DNA from: Alcaligenes pakistanensis
Lineage (GTDB): Bacteria > Pseudomonadota > Gammaproteobacteria > Burkholderiales > Burkholderiaceae_B
Assembly (NCBI RefSeq): GCF_014652815.1
Contig: NZ_BMZN01000003.1
Span: forward strand, 451,429 to 515,428
Length of the DNA: 64,000 bases
Direction: 5' to 3'
Shown here: piece by piece, positions 1 to 8,284 of the stretch
Position numbering within the stretch: the stretch's first letter is position 1
How the letters are laid out: every line of letters begins with the position of its first letter
Program-made: the position numbers and the translations under genes
Notes under the pieces: generated by a model
What the model was told of the DNA's origin: nothing
Database searches by the model: none
What the model saw: the letters and a program-made list of their open reading frames with translations, nothing else

Positions 1-721
1 AGCGCCCCTTGTAGGACAACTCCTTACCTTCGGGCATCAAAATAGGCCGGTCACGCAAGCAGACTTGTCGCACCAGTTCAAAACCGTAGCGCTCCATTTC
101 CTGGGTAAATTTATTGCGGTGCCCCCGATCCGGGTCAACCACCCAGACCTCGGCCTGCTCTTTGGCTCGCTGATTCACCAACTGTGCCAACTGAGCGGGG
201 GTGTTGCCCTCGTAAAGCAGGTCGCTGCCCACAATCAGGTCATAACGCTGTCGAGCAGGATTCAGTCCCAGTGACGCCAGCAAGTCGGGGCAGGATTGCT
301 CCCCCCATTGCGCATGCACATAAGGCAGGTCTGACAAACCATTCAGCGCTTGATTGAGTTTCAGAAAATGTGGCACCAGGGGGTGACAATCACTGGCATG
401 GATGTGCGCGCCACGCTTGTGCATCAGCAGGCTGGTTAAACCCAGGCCGCAGCCTAATTCCAAGATCGTTTCATCTGCCCGAATAGGACGGTTTTTCAGC
501 TTACGAGCCAACTGAATGCTGGACGGCCACACCAAGCCAAACAGCGGCCACACTGCCGGGCCTATACCAAGAGCCTGCGCATGCCCAAGAGGATCGGCAT
601 ATTGCAAATGATCGGCTAAGGCACGAATACGTAACGATTCTCCGGGTGAGATTCGTATATGCTGAAGACGGGTTTTGAGCGGGGTAGAAGCGGGTGAGGT
701 AGAGCCATGTAAGTCTGACAT
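1..721 (-). CDS. Class I SAM-dependent methyltransferase, truncated by window edge
   Basis: Reading the minus strand from an ATG at 719-721 gives an uninterrupted frame of 240 codons that runs off the left end, so the C-terminus is missing. It contains the SAM-binding motif LELGCGLGLTS at about residues 87-97 and a downstream DLIVGSDLLYE segment, the arrangement of the protein lysine/small-molecule methyltransferase group (METTL21-like fold). The substrate cannot be told from sequence. It is divergent from the methyltransferase at 842, and the 120-bp gap holds a 12-bp palindrome (GTCTATATAGAC, 734-745) just upstream of its start. The product class is fairly secure, the function is not. Confidence 0.8.
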   Translation of the reverse strand, partial: MSDLHGSTSPASTPLKTRLQHIRISPGESLRIRALADHLQYADPLGHAQALGIGPAVWPLFGLVWPSSIQLARKLKNRPIRADETILELGCGLGLTSLLMHKRGAHIHASDCHPLVPHFLKLNQALNGLSDLPYVHAQWGEQSCPDLLASLGLNPARQRYDLIVGSDLLYEGNTPAQLAQLVNQRAKEQAEVWVVDPDRGHRNKFTQEMERYGFELVRQVCLRDRPILMPEGKELSYKGR

Positions 722-841
722 AGACTGATGATCGTCTATATAGACATAAAAAGCGAATTTAAGCCATTTTCGCAGTAGTTTAAACTATAGATAACAAAAA
801 TTACGCGAACTTCGGCTTAACCCCTTCCACGAGGATTTCTA

Positions 842-1597
842 TTGTTCAGAGACTTGATGAGCGACTTAGACGGCTATTCCATTGAATCTCACATCTTTTT
901 AGATGTGCCTTTTGTGCCTAGCGATGACCTTGTCATTGACACCATGCTGACGATGGCGGGTGCCGGGCGCGATGATGTGCTTTACGACCTGGGCTGCGGT
1001 GATGGCCGCATTGTTATTGCTGCCGCTAAAAAATACCGTACCCGCAGCATAGGCATAGAACTGGACCCCTTGCGTGTCGCTGACGCCATGGAGCAGGCGG
1101 GTCTGGCTGGCGTCGAATACATGGTGGATTTCATTGAAGAAGATATCTTCGATGCGGACTTCAGCGAAGCCTCTATTCTGACGCTTTACTTGCTGGACTC
1201 CATCAACGTGCAGCTACGGCCACGCATCCTGAAAGACATGCGTCCCGGATCGCGTGTGATATCGCACGCCTTTGATATGGGCGACTGGGAGCCGGACGAT
1301 CTTTTAGAACTAGGCGGTATCAAGCTCTATAAGTGGATTGTGCCTGCCCAGGTTGCCGGTGAATGGGAGTGGGAAGGCCTGGATGGTACGGCTTACCGGA
1401 TTAAGCTCAAACAACGCTATCAGGACGTGATCGGCAAAGTCTGGATGAATGACAAGCCAGCTTTGCTGGACAGTATTTACCTGTCCGGAGACTGCCTGGA
1501 ACTGAGCATTCAGGCGGACGAGTCATCCCCTTTGATCTGGACCACTTTGTACTTTGATCATAAGGAACTGCTGTCTGTGGAGGAAGAAGCCGCTTGA
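842..1597 (+). CDS. Class I SAM-dependent methyltransferase
   Basis: A 251-residue protein with the glycine-rich SAM motif YDLGCGDGRIV near residue 50 and an acidic residue ending the next strand (GIELD). The N-terminal half is a Rossmann methyltransferase; the C-terminal ~90 residues form an additional region I cannot assign. The substrate is unknown. I take the TTG at 842 because GAGG at 831-834 lies 7 nt upstream; an ATG at 857 would give a protein five residues shorter and is the alternative. It is divergent from the methyltransferase at 1-721. Nothing in the neighbourhood points to a pathway. Confidence 0.75.
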   Translation: MFRDLMSDLDGYSIESHIFLDVPFVPSDDLVIDTMLTMAGAGRDDVLYDLGCGDGRIVIAAAKKYRTRSIGIELDPLRVADAMEQAGLAGVEYMVDFIEEDIFDADFSEASILTLYLLDSINVQLRPRILKDMRPGSRVISHAFDMGDWEPDDLLELGGIKLYKWIVPAQVAGEWEWEGLDGTAYRIKLKQRYQDVIGKVWMNDKPALLDSIYLSGDCLELSIQADESSPLIWTTLYFDHKELLSVEEEAA

Positions 1598-1628
1598 TGG
1601 CTGCCGGCAGCTTCTTCCACACCATCCG

Positions 1629-1649
1629 GCCCCGGCATAAAACCGGGGC
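1629..1649. terminator. GC-rich hairpin between convergent genes
   Basis: GCCCCGG (1629-1635) and CCGGGGC (1643-1649) form a perfect 7-bp stem with a 7-nt A-rich loop between the convergent ends of the methyltransferase (1597) and the TonB receptor (1656). There is no long U-tract on either side, so termination activity is inferred from position. A second palindrome, GCTGCCGGCAGC, lies just upstream at about 1600. Confidence 0.5.
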
Positions 1650-1655
1650 TAATGC

Positions 1656-4064
1656 TTAGAATTGATACTTCATCGTCAGCATGATCTTTTGTGGCGCACC
1701 GTAAAACCCCTGCGAGTCCGACACCAAGTCCACATACTTCTTGTCAAACAAGTTATTCACGTTCAACTGAGCCGAGAGACTAGAAGAGAAACGATAGTGA
1801 GCCATGACATTGGCCAGCACAATAGAGCCTTGCTCACGGCGGGCCTCTATATTCGGCGCCACCTTTCTATCTGTATAAATGTGGCTACGCCACTGCAGAC
1901 CACCACCAACCGACAGTTTCCCCTCCGTACCGGGCACCACATAAGAGGTCTGCAAATGGGCCAAGTTCTGTGGACGGAAAGGTTGGAAGGCCCCACCCTC
2001 GGCATTGCGCACCAAGGTACGGCTAAAGCCGGCTGATAGCTGCCAACCGGGCTGAATCTCTCCCGACGCTTGCAGCTCGAAGCCTTCGCTAGTCACGCCC
2101 TTAGCCCCTCGGTATGCAAAATCGGGCGTGCCGGGCACGGTTTTGTCACCGTCCTGTTCGGCCACGTTATCTTGCTCGATACGGAACAAGGCCAGCGAGG
2201 TGTTGAGCCTGCCCTCGAAGTGCTCAGACTTCAGGCCTAACTCGTAACTCTTGCCTTGGACCGGGTCCAGATAGCTACCATTGGCATCACGATAAGACTG
2301 TGGCTGGAAGATATCGGTATAGCTGGCATAGGCCGTGAAGTTCTCATTAATGTCATACAGCAAACCCGCATAAGGTGTGAACACATGATGCTTCATGGTG
2401 TCCTGACCCGCTACACGCTTCCAATTGGTTTGACGGCCACCCACAATCAGTTTCAGCGAATCGCTCAGCGACAAGCGCAGCGCGCCGTAGACTGCATTCT
2501 GGCGGGTTTCCTGCTCTCCTAAAGCCTGAAATTCCCCCCATGCGGGTTCCGGATAAGAACCATCCCACTGGAAGATATTGCCCACTGGGGAATTGCCTAG
2601 CGGTGGTTGACTGCCATAGCGATAGATGGCCTTGCTACCCATCAAGCCGACAAACGCCTCATGCTCCTGACCGAAGGCGTTAAACGGCCCAGAGACCTCC
2701 AACGAGCCACTGTTCTGATCCAGCTCCTGATACGAGTTATTGAGCATCGTGCTCATCCCCTGCCCAGTGATAGGGTTAGGATGGCCCATCAAATAAATCA
2801 GCTTGGAATCGTATTTACTTTCCAGACGGCTAACGGTGGCTTTCAAGGACCAGCCGTTCTCAAAACGGTGATCCAGACCGGCATAAAAAGTACTGCTGGT
2901 CGTGTTCCAATTCGTCCAGTCTGCTCCGATGCTGAAGGAGCGACGCCAATCCAGATCTTGCCCGTTGCTATCCAAGGTAGGCAGCCCCCCCCAGGTCACG
3001 CCAGTAGGACGCTTGGCCTGATGCTCTACACCCACGCGAACGGTGGTGTCAGGCGTCAGATCCGCCTCTGCTGTGGCCAACCAGGCGCGATTACGGGTGT
3101 GATAGCGGTCGATATAAGAGTCTCGCTCCTCCATCATCCCGGCCACACGCGCCCGTACGGTGCCATCCTTATTCAAGGGAGTGGAAAGATCAATCGTGCC
3201 TCGGTGGTGATCCCAGGACCCCACGCCCACTGACGCCGAGCCGGTGAACACATCACTGCTGGCACGTTTACGCACCATATTGACCGAAGCACCGGGGTTA
3301 CCGGCTCCGGTCATCAAGCCGGTAGCACCGCGCACGATTTCAATACGATCGTACAGAACGGGGTCGAAATTAGAGGTTCCAAAAAAATCGTTCTTCGTCT
3401 CTACGGGGACCCCATCGTATTGATAGTTGTCGACAAAAAACCCGCGCGAGTAAATGTCGGTACGATCGATATCGGACATGGTGGTGGCAATCCCCGTCAC
3501 GGTACGGAACGTGTCACCCAGCTTGGTCAGGTTCATATCGTCGAGCTGCTGTCGGGTCACTACGCTGACGGACTGTGGAGTCTCACGCGGTGACAGACGC
3601 AAACCGGTTGCCGCCGCTGTAGCCTGCACGGTGTAAGAGCCCGAGCCTTCCGTAGACAGCTCACGCCCCACGACTCGCACTGGGGCCAGCTGGGTAGTCT
3701 CGCCTTGAACAGGACGGGACAAGGACACATTCTTGCCATTGCGGCGGAACTCCAAGCCTGTGCCTGCCAGCAAGCGGCTCAAAGCCTGGTCAGCGGTCAA
3801 ACTTCCAGAAACAGAAGGGGCGTTGATCCCTTTGACGGCCTCGGGCAGATAAAAAATCTGCAGCCCGGCCTGCGCTCCCAGTTTTTCCAGCGCTGCCGCC
3901 AAAGGCTGGGCCGCTATGCTAATAGCCACCGGAGCTTCCTGCGCCTGAGCGTGAGGCGCGTGCAAACCAAAAGCAAGAAAAAGCGAGAGTGCGAGGGCGT
4001 TAAGGCCAATCAATGTCGTACCCCGACGCGCTGAGGCGGTGGGTTTAGCTTGCGTGTCCAGCAT
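1656..4064 (-). CDS. TonB-dependent siderophore receptor with STN signalling domain
   Basis: An outer-membrane receptor of about 802 residues. From the ATG at 4064 (GGAA about 9 nt upstream) it has a basic N-terminus and signal peptide to about residue 42 (HAPHAQAQ). A secretin/TonB short N-terminal (STN) domain follows at about 48-115, then the plug, which includes the segment YDRIEIVRGATGLMTGAGNPG, and a beta-barrel ending in the expected C-terminal Phe. The STN domain marks a transducer receptor that signals to an anti-sigma factor, and fecR- and fecI-like genes lie directly upstream on the same strand. A frame extension to 4163 adds 33 residues without signal-peptide character and is rejected. 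The family is ferric-siderophore (FpvA/FoxA-like); the ligand is unknown. Confidence 0.9.
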   Translation of the reverse strand: MLDTQAKPTASARRGTTLIGLNALALSLFLAFGLHAPHAQAQEAPVAISIAAQPLAAALEKLGAQAGLQIFYLPEAVKGINAPSVSGSLTADQALSRLLAGTGLEFRRNGKNVSLSRPVQGETTQLAPVRVVGRELSTEGSGSYTVQATAAATGLRLSPRETPQSVSVVTRQQLDDMNLTKLGDTFRTVTGIATTMSDIDRTDIYSRGFFVDNYQYDGVPVETKNDFFGTSNFDPVLYDRIEIVRGATGLMTGAGNPGASVNMVRKRASSDVFTGSASVGVGSWDHHRGTIDLSTPLNKDGTVRARVAGMMEERDSYIDRYHTRNRAWLATAEADLTPDTTVRVGVEHQAKRPTGVTWGGLPTLDSNGQDLDWRRSFSIGADWTNWNTTSSTFYAGLDHRFENGWSLKATVSRLESKYDSKLIYLMGHPNPITGQGMSTMLNNSYQELDQNSGSLEVSGPFNAFGQEHEAFVGLMGSKAIYRYGSQPPLGNSPVGNIFQWDGSYPEPAWGEFQALGEQETRQNAVYGALRLSLSDSLKLIVGGRQTNWKRVAGQDTMKHHVFTPYAGLLYDINENFTAYASYTDIFQPQSYRDANGSYLDPVQGKSYELGLKSEHFEGRLNTSLALFRIEQDNVAEQDGDKTVPGTPDFAYRGAKGVTSEGFELQASGEIQPGWQLSAGFSRTLVRNAEGGAFQPFRPQNLAHLQTSYVVPGTEGKLSVGGGLQWRSHIYTDRKVAPNIEARREQGSIVLANVMAHYRFSSSLSAQLNVNNLFDKKYVDLVSDSQGFYGAPQKIMLTMKYQF

Positions 4065-4191
4065 GAACAGAGTTCCAAAAAATAAGTACGCGCACGATGC
4101 GCAGACGCCCTTGGCCAAGGCTCTGGGCCAGCCTGTCTCCAGTCTGGAAATGCAGGCCCCCATAAGTAAGACGCTATGGCTGGAAATTTTC

Positions 4192-4210
4192 CGGAATGAT
4201 TCTCACTGCC
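4192..4210 (-). promoter_or_regulatory. Putative Fur box upstream of STN-type receptor
   Basis: On the minus strand the 19-mer matches the consensus GATAATGATAATCATTATC at about 12 of 19 positions, with the conserved core TGAGAATCATT. It lies about 130 nt upstream of the receptor start. Assignment is by eye. Confidence 0.6.
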
Positions 4211-4292
4211 CTTTTTGATACAAAATGTATCTTTATCTGCTTTGACTGGAAATGCTTAGAACAGTACCTGCAGCAGGATCTCAGCCACCCAA

Positions 4293-5282
4293 TCAAAAAT
4301 CAGCGATCAGCAAGGCACTACCGTCGGCCTCACGCGCCACCTTGACCGGCGCAATATCTGGCAGGATAGCCAGCGCTGCTGTCGGCTCCTCTATGCTGAG
4401 CGTGCCTGAAATACGCAGCTTGGCGACCCGCGGATCAGTCACCCGCACAGGTTGGGCCAGATAGCGGCTTAACTCGCTGGCCACCAGGGACAAGGGCACA
4501 TCACGGAACACAATGCGTCCTTGCTGCCAAGCCGTCATCGCCTCCACACGATCCTTGTCAAACTGAACCAGACTGTTATGCAAAGCGCTGGAGAGCTGAC
4601 CAGCGCGCAGCAACGCCCGCTCTCGCCGCCACCAAGGGCCGGTAGACAGTTGCACCGAGCCTTCCCGCACAGCCACCGTCACCTCATCGGCTTGCCGACG
4701 CACATTGAACTGCGTGCCGGTCACCAGCACCTGCGTCGAGCCCGCTTCCACCGCAAATGGCCGGTTTTTGTCAGCATGAACGGCAAACAGTGCCTCACCC
4801 CGCAGCAAGTCCACACTGCGGTGAGACTCATAAAAGGCGATGCTCAGTTCCGTGTCGGTATTCAGGTCCAACCGCGACCCATCCGGTAATTCGACTTGTT
4901 TACGCTCACCTCGGGCGGTCAGCAATCGCTGGGTGAAAACGGGCGACTCTGCCCACATGGGGCGGCTGACCCAGGCTCCCGCCGCCACGGCAGCAAACGT
5001 CGCCCCTGTCCCCATCAAGAGGTGCCTACGGGTGATGCGGCGAGCGCCATGATCGGGGCTGTCCATAATCGCCCGCATCTCATCCTTGGGCAGATGATCA
5101 GCCACGTGCCAGACCTGCTGCAAAGAACGGTACTCGCGCTCATTGGCGGGATCACGCGCCAGCCAGGCATCCCGCTCTCGCTGTTCGTGCGGAGCCAAGG
5201 TGCCGAGCTGCTCCCGGGCAAACCAGTCCAGGGCTTGCTCTCGCGGCAGATTGGAGGGGGTGGCGTTATCGTGTTTAGGCAT
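4293..5282 (-). CDS. FecR-family anti-sigma / surface-signalling regulator
   Basis: About 329 residues from the ATG at 5282; an upstream extension to 5327 is unlikely. It has an N-terminal cytoplasmic anti-sigma region (DUF4880-like, LDWFAREQLGTLAPHEQ), a single membrane segment near residues 85-105, then the FecR domain with RGEALFAVHADKNRPFAVEAG and a C-terminal STN-like module. The membrane segment is preceded by RRITRRHLLMG, a twin-arginine-like motif; Tat insertion has been reported for E. coli FecR. It should carry the signal from the receptor downstream (1656-4064) to the sigma factor upstream (5361-5867). Confidence 0.9.
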   Translation of the reverse strand: MPKHDNATPSNLPREQALDWFAREQLGTLAPHEQRERDAWLARDPANEREYRSLQQVWHVADHLPKDEMRAIMDSPDHGARRITRRHLLMGTGATFAAVAAGAWVSRPMWAESPVFTQRLLTARGERKQVELPDGSRLDLNTDTELSIAFYESHRSVDLLRGEALFAVHADKNRPFAVEAGSTQVLVTGTQFNVRRQADEVTVAVREGSVQLSTGPWWRRERALLRAGQLSSALHNSLVQFDKDRVEAMTAWQQGRIVFRDVPLSLVASELSRYLAQPVRVTDPRVAKLRISGTLSIEEPTAALAILPDIAPVKVAREADGSALLIADF

Positions 5283-5360
5283 AGTTCGCGTCGCTAGGGA
5301 CACAGGACCAAAAACTGTGCCCTTCACTATTAAGACGTTTGAACATAGTGAAATCCGGAA

Positions 5361-5867
5361 CTAATGGGGGGCATAGTTTTGTAACTTTTTCTGAAGATGC
5401 CTCAAGGCCCGCTTCATGTATTTTTCCACCGAGCTGGGTGTCAGATCCAGTTTCTCTGCGATTTCCTTTTGGGTATAGCCCTCTATTTTGTTCCATAAAA
5501 ACACCTGCTGGCACTTTAGCGGCAATTCCTGCAAGGCTTCCCGTAGCGCCTGACTTAACTGCGCCATACGCAAATCGCTGTCCGGGCCGGGCTGAACCGG
5601 GTGTTCATCCTCATGCAAATCCTGCAAAGCCACAAGCTCTTGACGCGACTGGCGGCGAATTTCACTGATCAGCTGGTTCTGCGCGCTGCGATACAAATAC
5701 GCTTTTTGGTCTAGTGCGGCAGCATGTTCGCCTCGCAACAAGCCCTCGATGGAGTCCTGTGCCGCATCTTCCGCATCCTGCGGCAAAGAGCTGCGCTTCG
5801 CCCACGACCCGATCAGCCCGCTGTAATGAGCGAGCCACGTTTTCTTAGACGTAGGGCGGCGGGACAT
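5361..5867 (-). CDS. ECF sigma factor, FecI-like
   Basis: 168 residues, the usual size for iron-starvation ECF sigma factors. Region 2 lies in the N-terminal half (AEDAAQDSIEGLL, AYLYRSAQNQLISEIRR). Region 4 holds the helix-turn-helix (LPLKCQQVFLWNKIEGYTQKEIAEKL, about residues 117-142). It is first in a minus-strand cluster, 78 nt before the fecR-like gene, with a Fur box upstream (5909-5927). It should direct transcription of the adjacent receptor gene. It is clearly paralogous to the sigma factor at 47223-47741, sharing the LPLKC and EGY-Q-EIAE-L pattern. Confidence 0.9.
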   Translation of the reverse strand: MSRRPTSKKTWLAHYSGLIGSWAKRSSLPQDAEDAAQDSIEGLLRGEHAAALDQKAYLYRSAQNQLISEIRRQSRQELVALQDLHEDEHPVQPGPDSDLRMAQLSQALREALQELPLKCQQVFLWNKIEGYTQKEIAEKLDLTPSSVEKYMKRALRHLQKKLQNYAPH

Positions 5868-5908
5868 GGGAAGGGCTGCAGGCAGGTATCGAGTGAAGCG
5901 AGCATATT

Positions 5909-5927
5909 AACAATAATTCTCATTTCG
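5909..5927 (-). promoter_or_regulatory. Putative Fur box upstream of fecI-like gene
   Basis: The minus-strand 19-mer contains AATGAGAATTATT and matches the Fur consensus at about 12 of 19 positions. It sits 42-60 nt upstream of the sigma-factor start, a position suited to blocking its promoter when iron is plentiful. Confidence 0.65.
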
Positions 5928-5966
5928 ATATAGGAAAGTGCTCGCAGCGTGGCGTCCTGTCCCACC

Positions 5967-5981
5967 CTGCAAATTTGCAAG
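5967..5981. promoter_or_regulatory. Palindromic operator upstream of nitrilase operon
   Basis: CTGCAAATTTGCAAG contains the perfect 12-bp palindrome TGCAAATTTGCA, 86 nt before the first gene of the operon (6067). The same palindrome occurs at 9469-9482 upstream of the LysR gene that follows the operon. The shared copy makes it the likely LysR binding site; this is an inference. Confidence 0.55.
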
Positions 5982-6066
5982 ATGGCTTGCAACATTGGCG
6001 CTTTCCTATCCTGCCCGGCTTCTGAAGAATGGTGAGTACAAATCCAATCATAAAAAGGAGACAAAC

Positions 6067-6405
6067 ATGGCGGATATCTCTGCCCAGGTTTATGAGGCTC
6101 TTTACGCCAAGCCTCAATTCCAGGATCTGGTACGCAAGCGTAGAGGCGTTGTACTGCGATTGTTGTTCATCAGCATGACCTGCTTTTTTCTAGTACCCAT
6201 TCTGTCCAGCTTTACTCCCGACCTATTCCGCCTGAAAGTCACCGCCTCTACCAATTTTGGGCTTTGGTATCTGATTGCCCAGTATCTGATAGGCGGTGCT
6301 GTGGCCTGGCGCTATGCCGTCCAACTACGCCATCTGGACAAGATGGTTCAGCACTTAACGCAACAAGAATCCCAGCAGTCCTCCCTACCCTCGACTGCCA
6401 TTTAA
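6067..6405 (+). CDS. DUF485 membrane protein, YjcH-like symporter partner
   Basis: A 112-residue inner-membrane protein with two hydrophobic segments (about residues 26-45 and 65-85), matching the DUF485/YjcH family that accompanies acetate-type sodium:solute symporters. The ATG at 6067 follows AAAAGGAG with good spacing; an upstream frame extension to 5938 overlaps the Fur and palindrome region and is rejected. It ends 10 nt before the symporter gene, and the pair resembles yjcH-actP. Its exact role in transport is not established in general. Confidence 0.85.
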   Translation: MADISAQVYEALYAKPQFQDLVRKRRGVVLRLLFISMTCFFLVPILSSFTPDLFRLKVTASTNFGLWYLIAQYLIGGAVAWRYAVQLRHLDKMVQHLTQQESQQSSLPSTAI

Positions 6406-6415
6406 GGGACTCATC

Positions 6416-8263
6416 ATGAAAAAAACAGTATTTGCGACCACCTTAATAGTGGTCAGCGAAACCGCGCTCGCACAGGAAAGCACCTTGGTTAACGAAGGCA
6501 ACAGGGTGCTGACATTTTCAGTCTTCGCTTTTCTGTTTCTATTCACGCTAGGCATTACGTTTTTGGCGGCACGTCGTAACTCCACCGCCAGCGATTTCTA
6601 CACGGCAGGCGGCGGTATCAGCGCCCGTTTCAATGGTCTGGCCATTGCCGGGGACTATCTATCGGCGGCCGCCTTTTTGGGTGTTTCCGGGCTGATTGCG
6701 CTGTACGGCCTGGACGGCATCAGCTATCTGATCGGGTTCTTCGTCTCTTTCATTCCCGTGTTAATTCTGGTGGCGGAACCCTGCCGCAACCTGGGCCGCT
6801 ACACGCTGGGCGATGTGCTCTCTTATCGCAACAACTTCCGTGCTACCAAGCTGGTGGTTGCGGGCTCCAGCATCCTGGTCGCCTTGTTTTACATGGTGCC
6901 GCAGATTGTGGGCGGGGCCGTCATTATCCGAGCCCTGATCGGCATCCCCTACGAGGTTTCGGTAGGCATTGTGGGCTTGATGATGCTGATCTATGTGCTT
7001 TTTGGCGGCATGCGGGCCACCACATCAGTGCAGGTACTGAAAGCCGGGTTGCTGATCTCGTTTTGCTTTGTGCTCGTCATCCTTTCCTGGGCCCCCTACG
7101 GCTTTAACGTAGAAGCCTTTTTTGGCTCAGTCATTTCGAGCCCCACCATCCAGAATCATGTCATCAGTTTTCTGGGGCAGTCCTCTTTGGGCGTGGCCGA
7201 AGCCGGGCAACGTTTCCTGGAACCAGGCCTGTATTTGAAAAATCCAATCGAACAGGTTTCCCTGGGTATGGCACTGGTGCTGGGTACAGCGGCCATGCCG
7301 CATATCCTGATGCGTTTTTTTACCGTGCCCAATGCCAAGGCAGCACGTAAGTCTGCGCTGTATGCCATGTTCGCCATCGGTTTGTGCCATCTATTCATTG
7401 TGGTGATCGGCTTTTCTGCCGCATTGAATGTAGGCCCCAAAGCCATTCTGGGGCTGGATAAAGGCGGCAATCTGGCGGCTCCCATGCTGGCGCAACTGTT
7501 GGGAGGTGGCCCTGAGAGCTTGATGGGCAACTTCATGCTGGCGGTGGTCGCTGCCGTGTCCTTTGCCACGATTGTGGCTGTGGTAGCCGGGCTAACGCTG
7601 GCAGCAGCGTCGTCTCTGGCCCATGACGTATATATCGGTGCGATTCGCAATGGCTCGGGCACAGAGCGGGAACAAGTGATTGCCGCCCGTATTGCCACCT
7701 TGTTGATGGCTGTCATCTCCATCATTGCCGGCATTGCGGCCAAAGGGCAAAACGTGGCGCACCTGGTCGGTTTGGGCTATGCCGTGGCGGCATCGGCCAA
7801 CCTTCCTGCCCTGGTCTGCACCTTGTATTGGAGGCGCTGCAACACCGCCGGTGTCGTGGCCGGGGTAGTGGGCGGCACGCTGCTGTCCATCGGGCTGGTG
7901 CTGGTATCGCCCAACATGACATACCCCTTGATGCAGAAAGAAGCGGCACTGGCCACGGTCACCACCATGAATCAAAAACTGGCCGCAGCAAGCGACCCGG
8001 CCCTGCGCGACAAGCTGACGACAGAACGCGCTACGGCCCAGGCCACGGCTGACGCCATCCCCGCCAACGCGACCAGCGTAGTCGGTCTATCCAAGCCCCT
8101 GATCAGCCTGCGCAACCCCGGAATTATCTCCATCCCCTTGGGCTTTTTACTGGTGATTCTGTTCTCGCTGTTTACACGCAGCGCCTTGTCTGAATCCAAG
8201 TGGGTAGAGATGTCCGTTCGCCGGGAAACCGGATTAGGTGTGGCCCAGGCCACGGTTCACTAA
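6416..8263 (+). CDS. Sodium:solute symporter, ActP-like (monocarboxylate uptake)
   Basis: A 615-residue polytopic membrane protein of the SSS family, closest in character to the acetate/glycolate permease ActP: N-terminal signal-like segment (MKKTVFATTLIVV), then ASDFYTAGGGISARFNGLAIAGDYLSAA-type sequence and about 13 predicted membrane segments. It lies between the DUF485 gene and a nitrilase gene, so it may import the carboxylate made by the nitrilase or a related organic acid; that is inference. Unusual is a hydrophilic Ala/Thr-rich stretch at about residues 502-558 before the last membrane segment. The substrate is not determinable from sequence. Confidence 0.85.
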   Translation: MKKTVFATTLIVVSETALAQESTLVNEGNRVLTFSVFAFLFLFTLGITFLAARRNSTASDFYTAGGGISARFNGLAIAGDYLSAAAFLGVSGLIALYGLDGISYLIGFFVSFIPVLILVAEPCRNLGRYTLGDVLSYRNNFRATKLVVAGSSILVALFYMVPQIVGGAVIIRALIGIPYEVSVGIVGLMMLIYVLFGGMRATTSVQVLKAGLLISFCFVLVILSWAPYGFNVEAFFGSVISSPTIQNHVISFLGQSSLGVAEAGQRFLEPGLYLKNPIEQVSLGMALVLGTAAMPHILMRFFTVPNAKAARKSALYAMFAIGLCHLFIVVIGFSAALNVGPKAILGLDKGGNLAAPMLAQLLGGGPESLMGNFMLAVVAAVSFATIVAVVAGLTLAAASSLAHDVYIGAIRNGSGTEREQVIAARIATLLMAVISIIAGIAAKGQNVAHLVGLGYAVAASANLPALVCTLYWRRCNTAGVVAGVVGGTLLSIGLVLVSPNMTYPLMQKEAALATVTTMNQKLAAASDPALRDKLTTERATAQATADAIPANATSVVGLSKPLISLRNPGIISIPLGFLLVILFSLFTRSALSESKWVEMSVRRETGLGVAQATVH

Positions 8264-8284
8264 ACCTTGAGAGAAACACACACC

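Noticed and set aside
4164-4292. ECF-type promoter (GGAAAA with a 17-nt spacer to TTACTT) before the first STN receptor
   Set aside because: Element spacing fits loosely, but no matching element could be aligned upstream of the second receptor, so the pattern is not supported.
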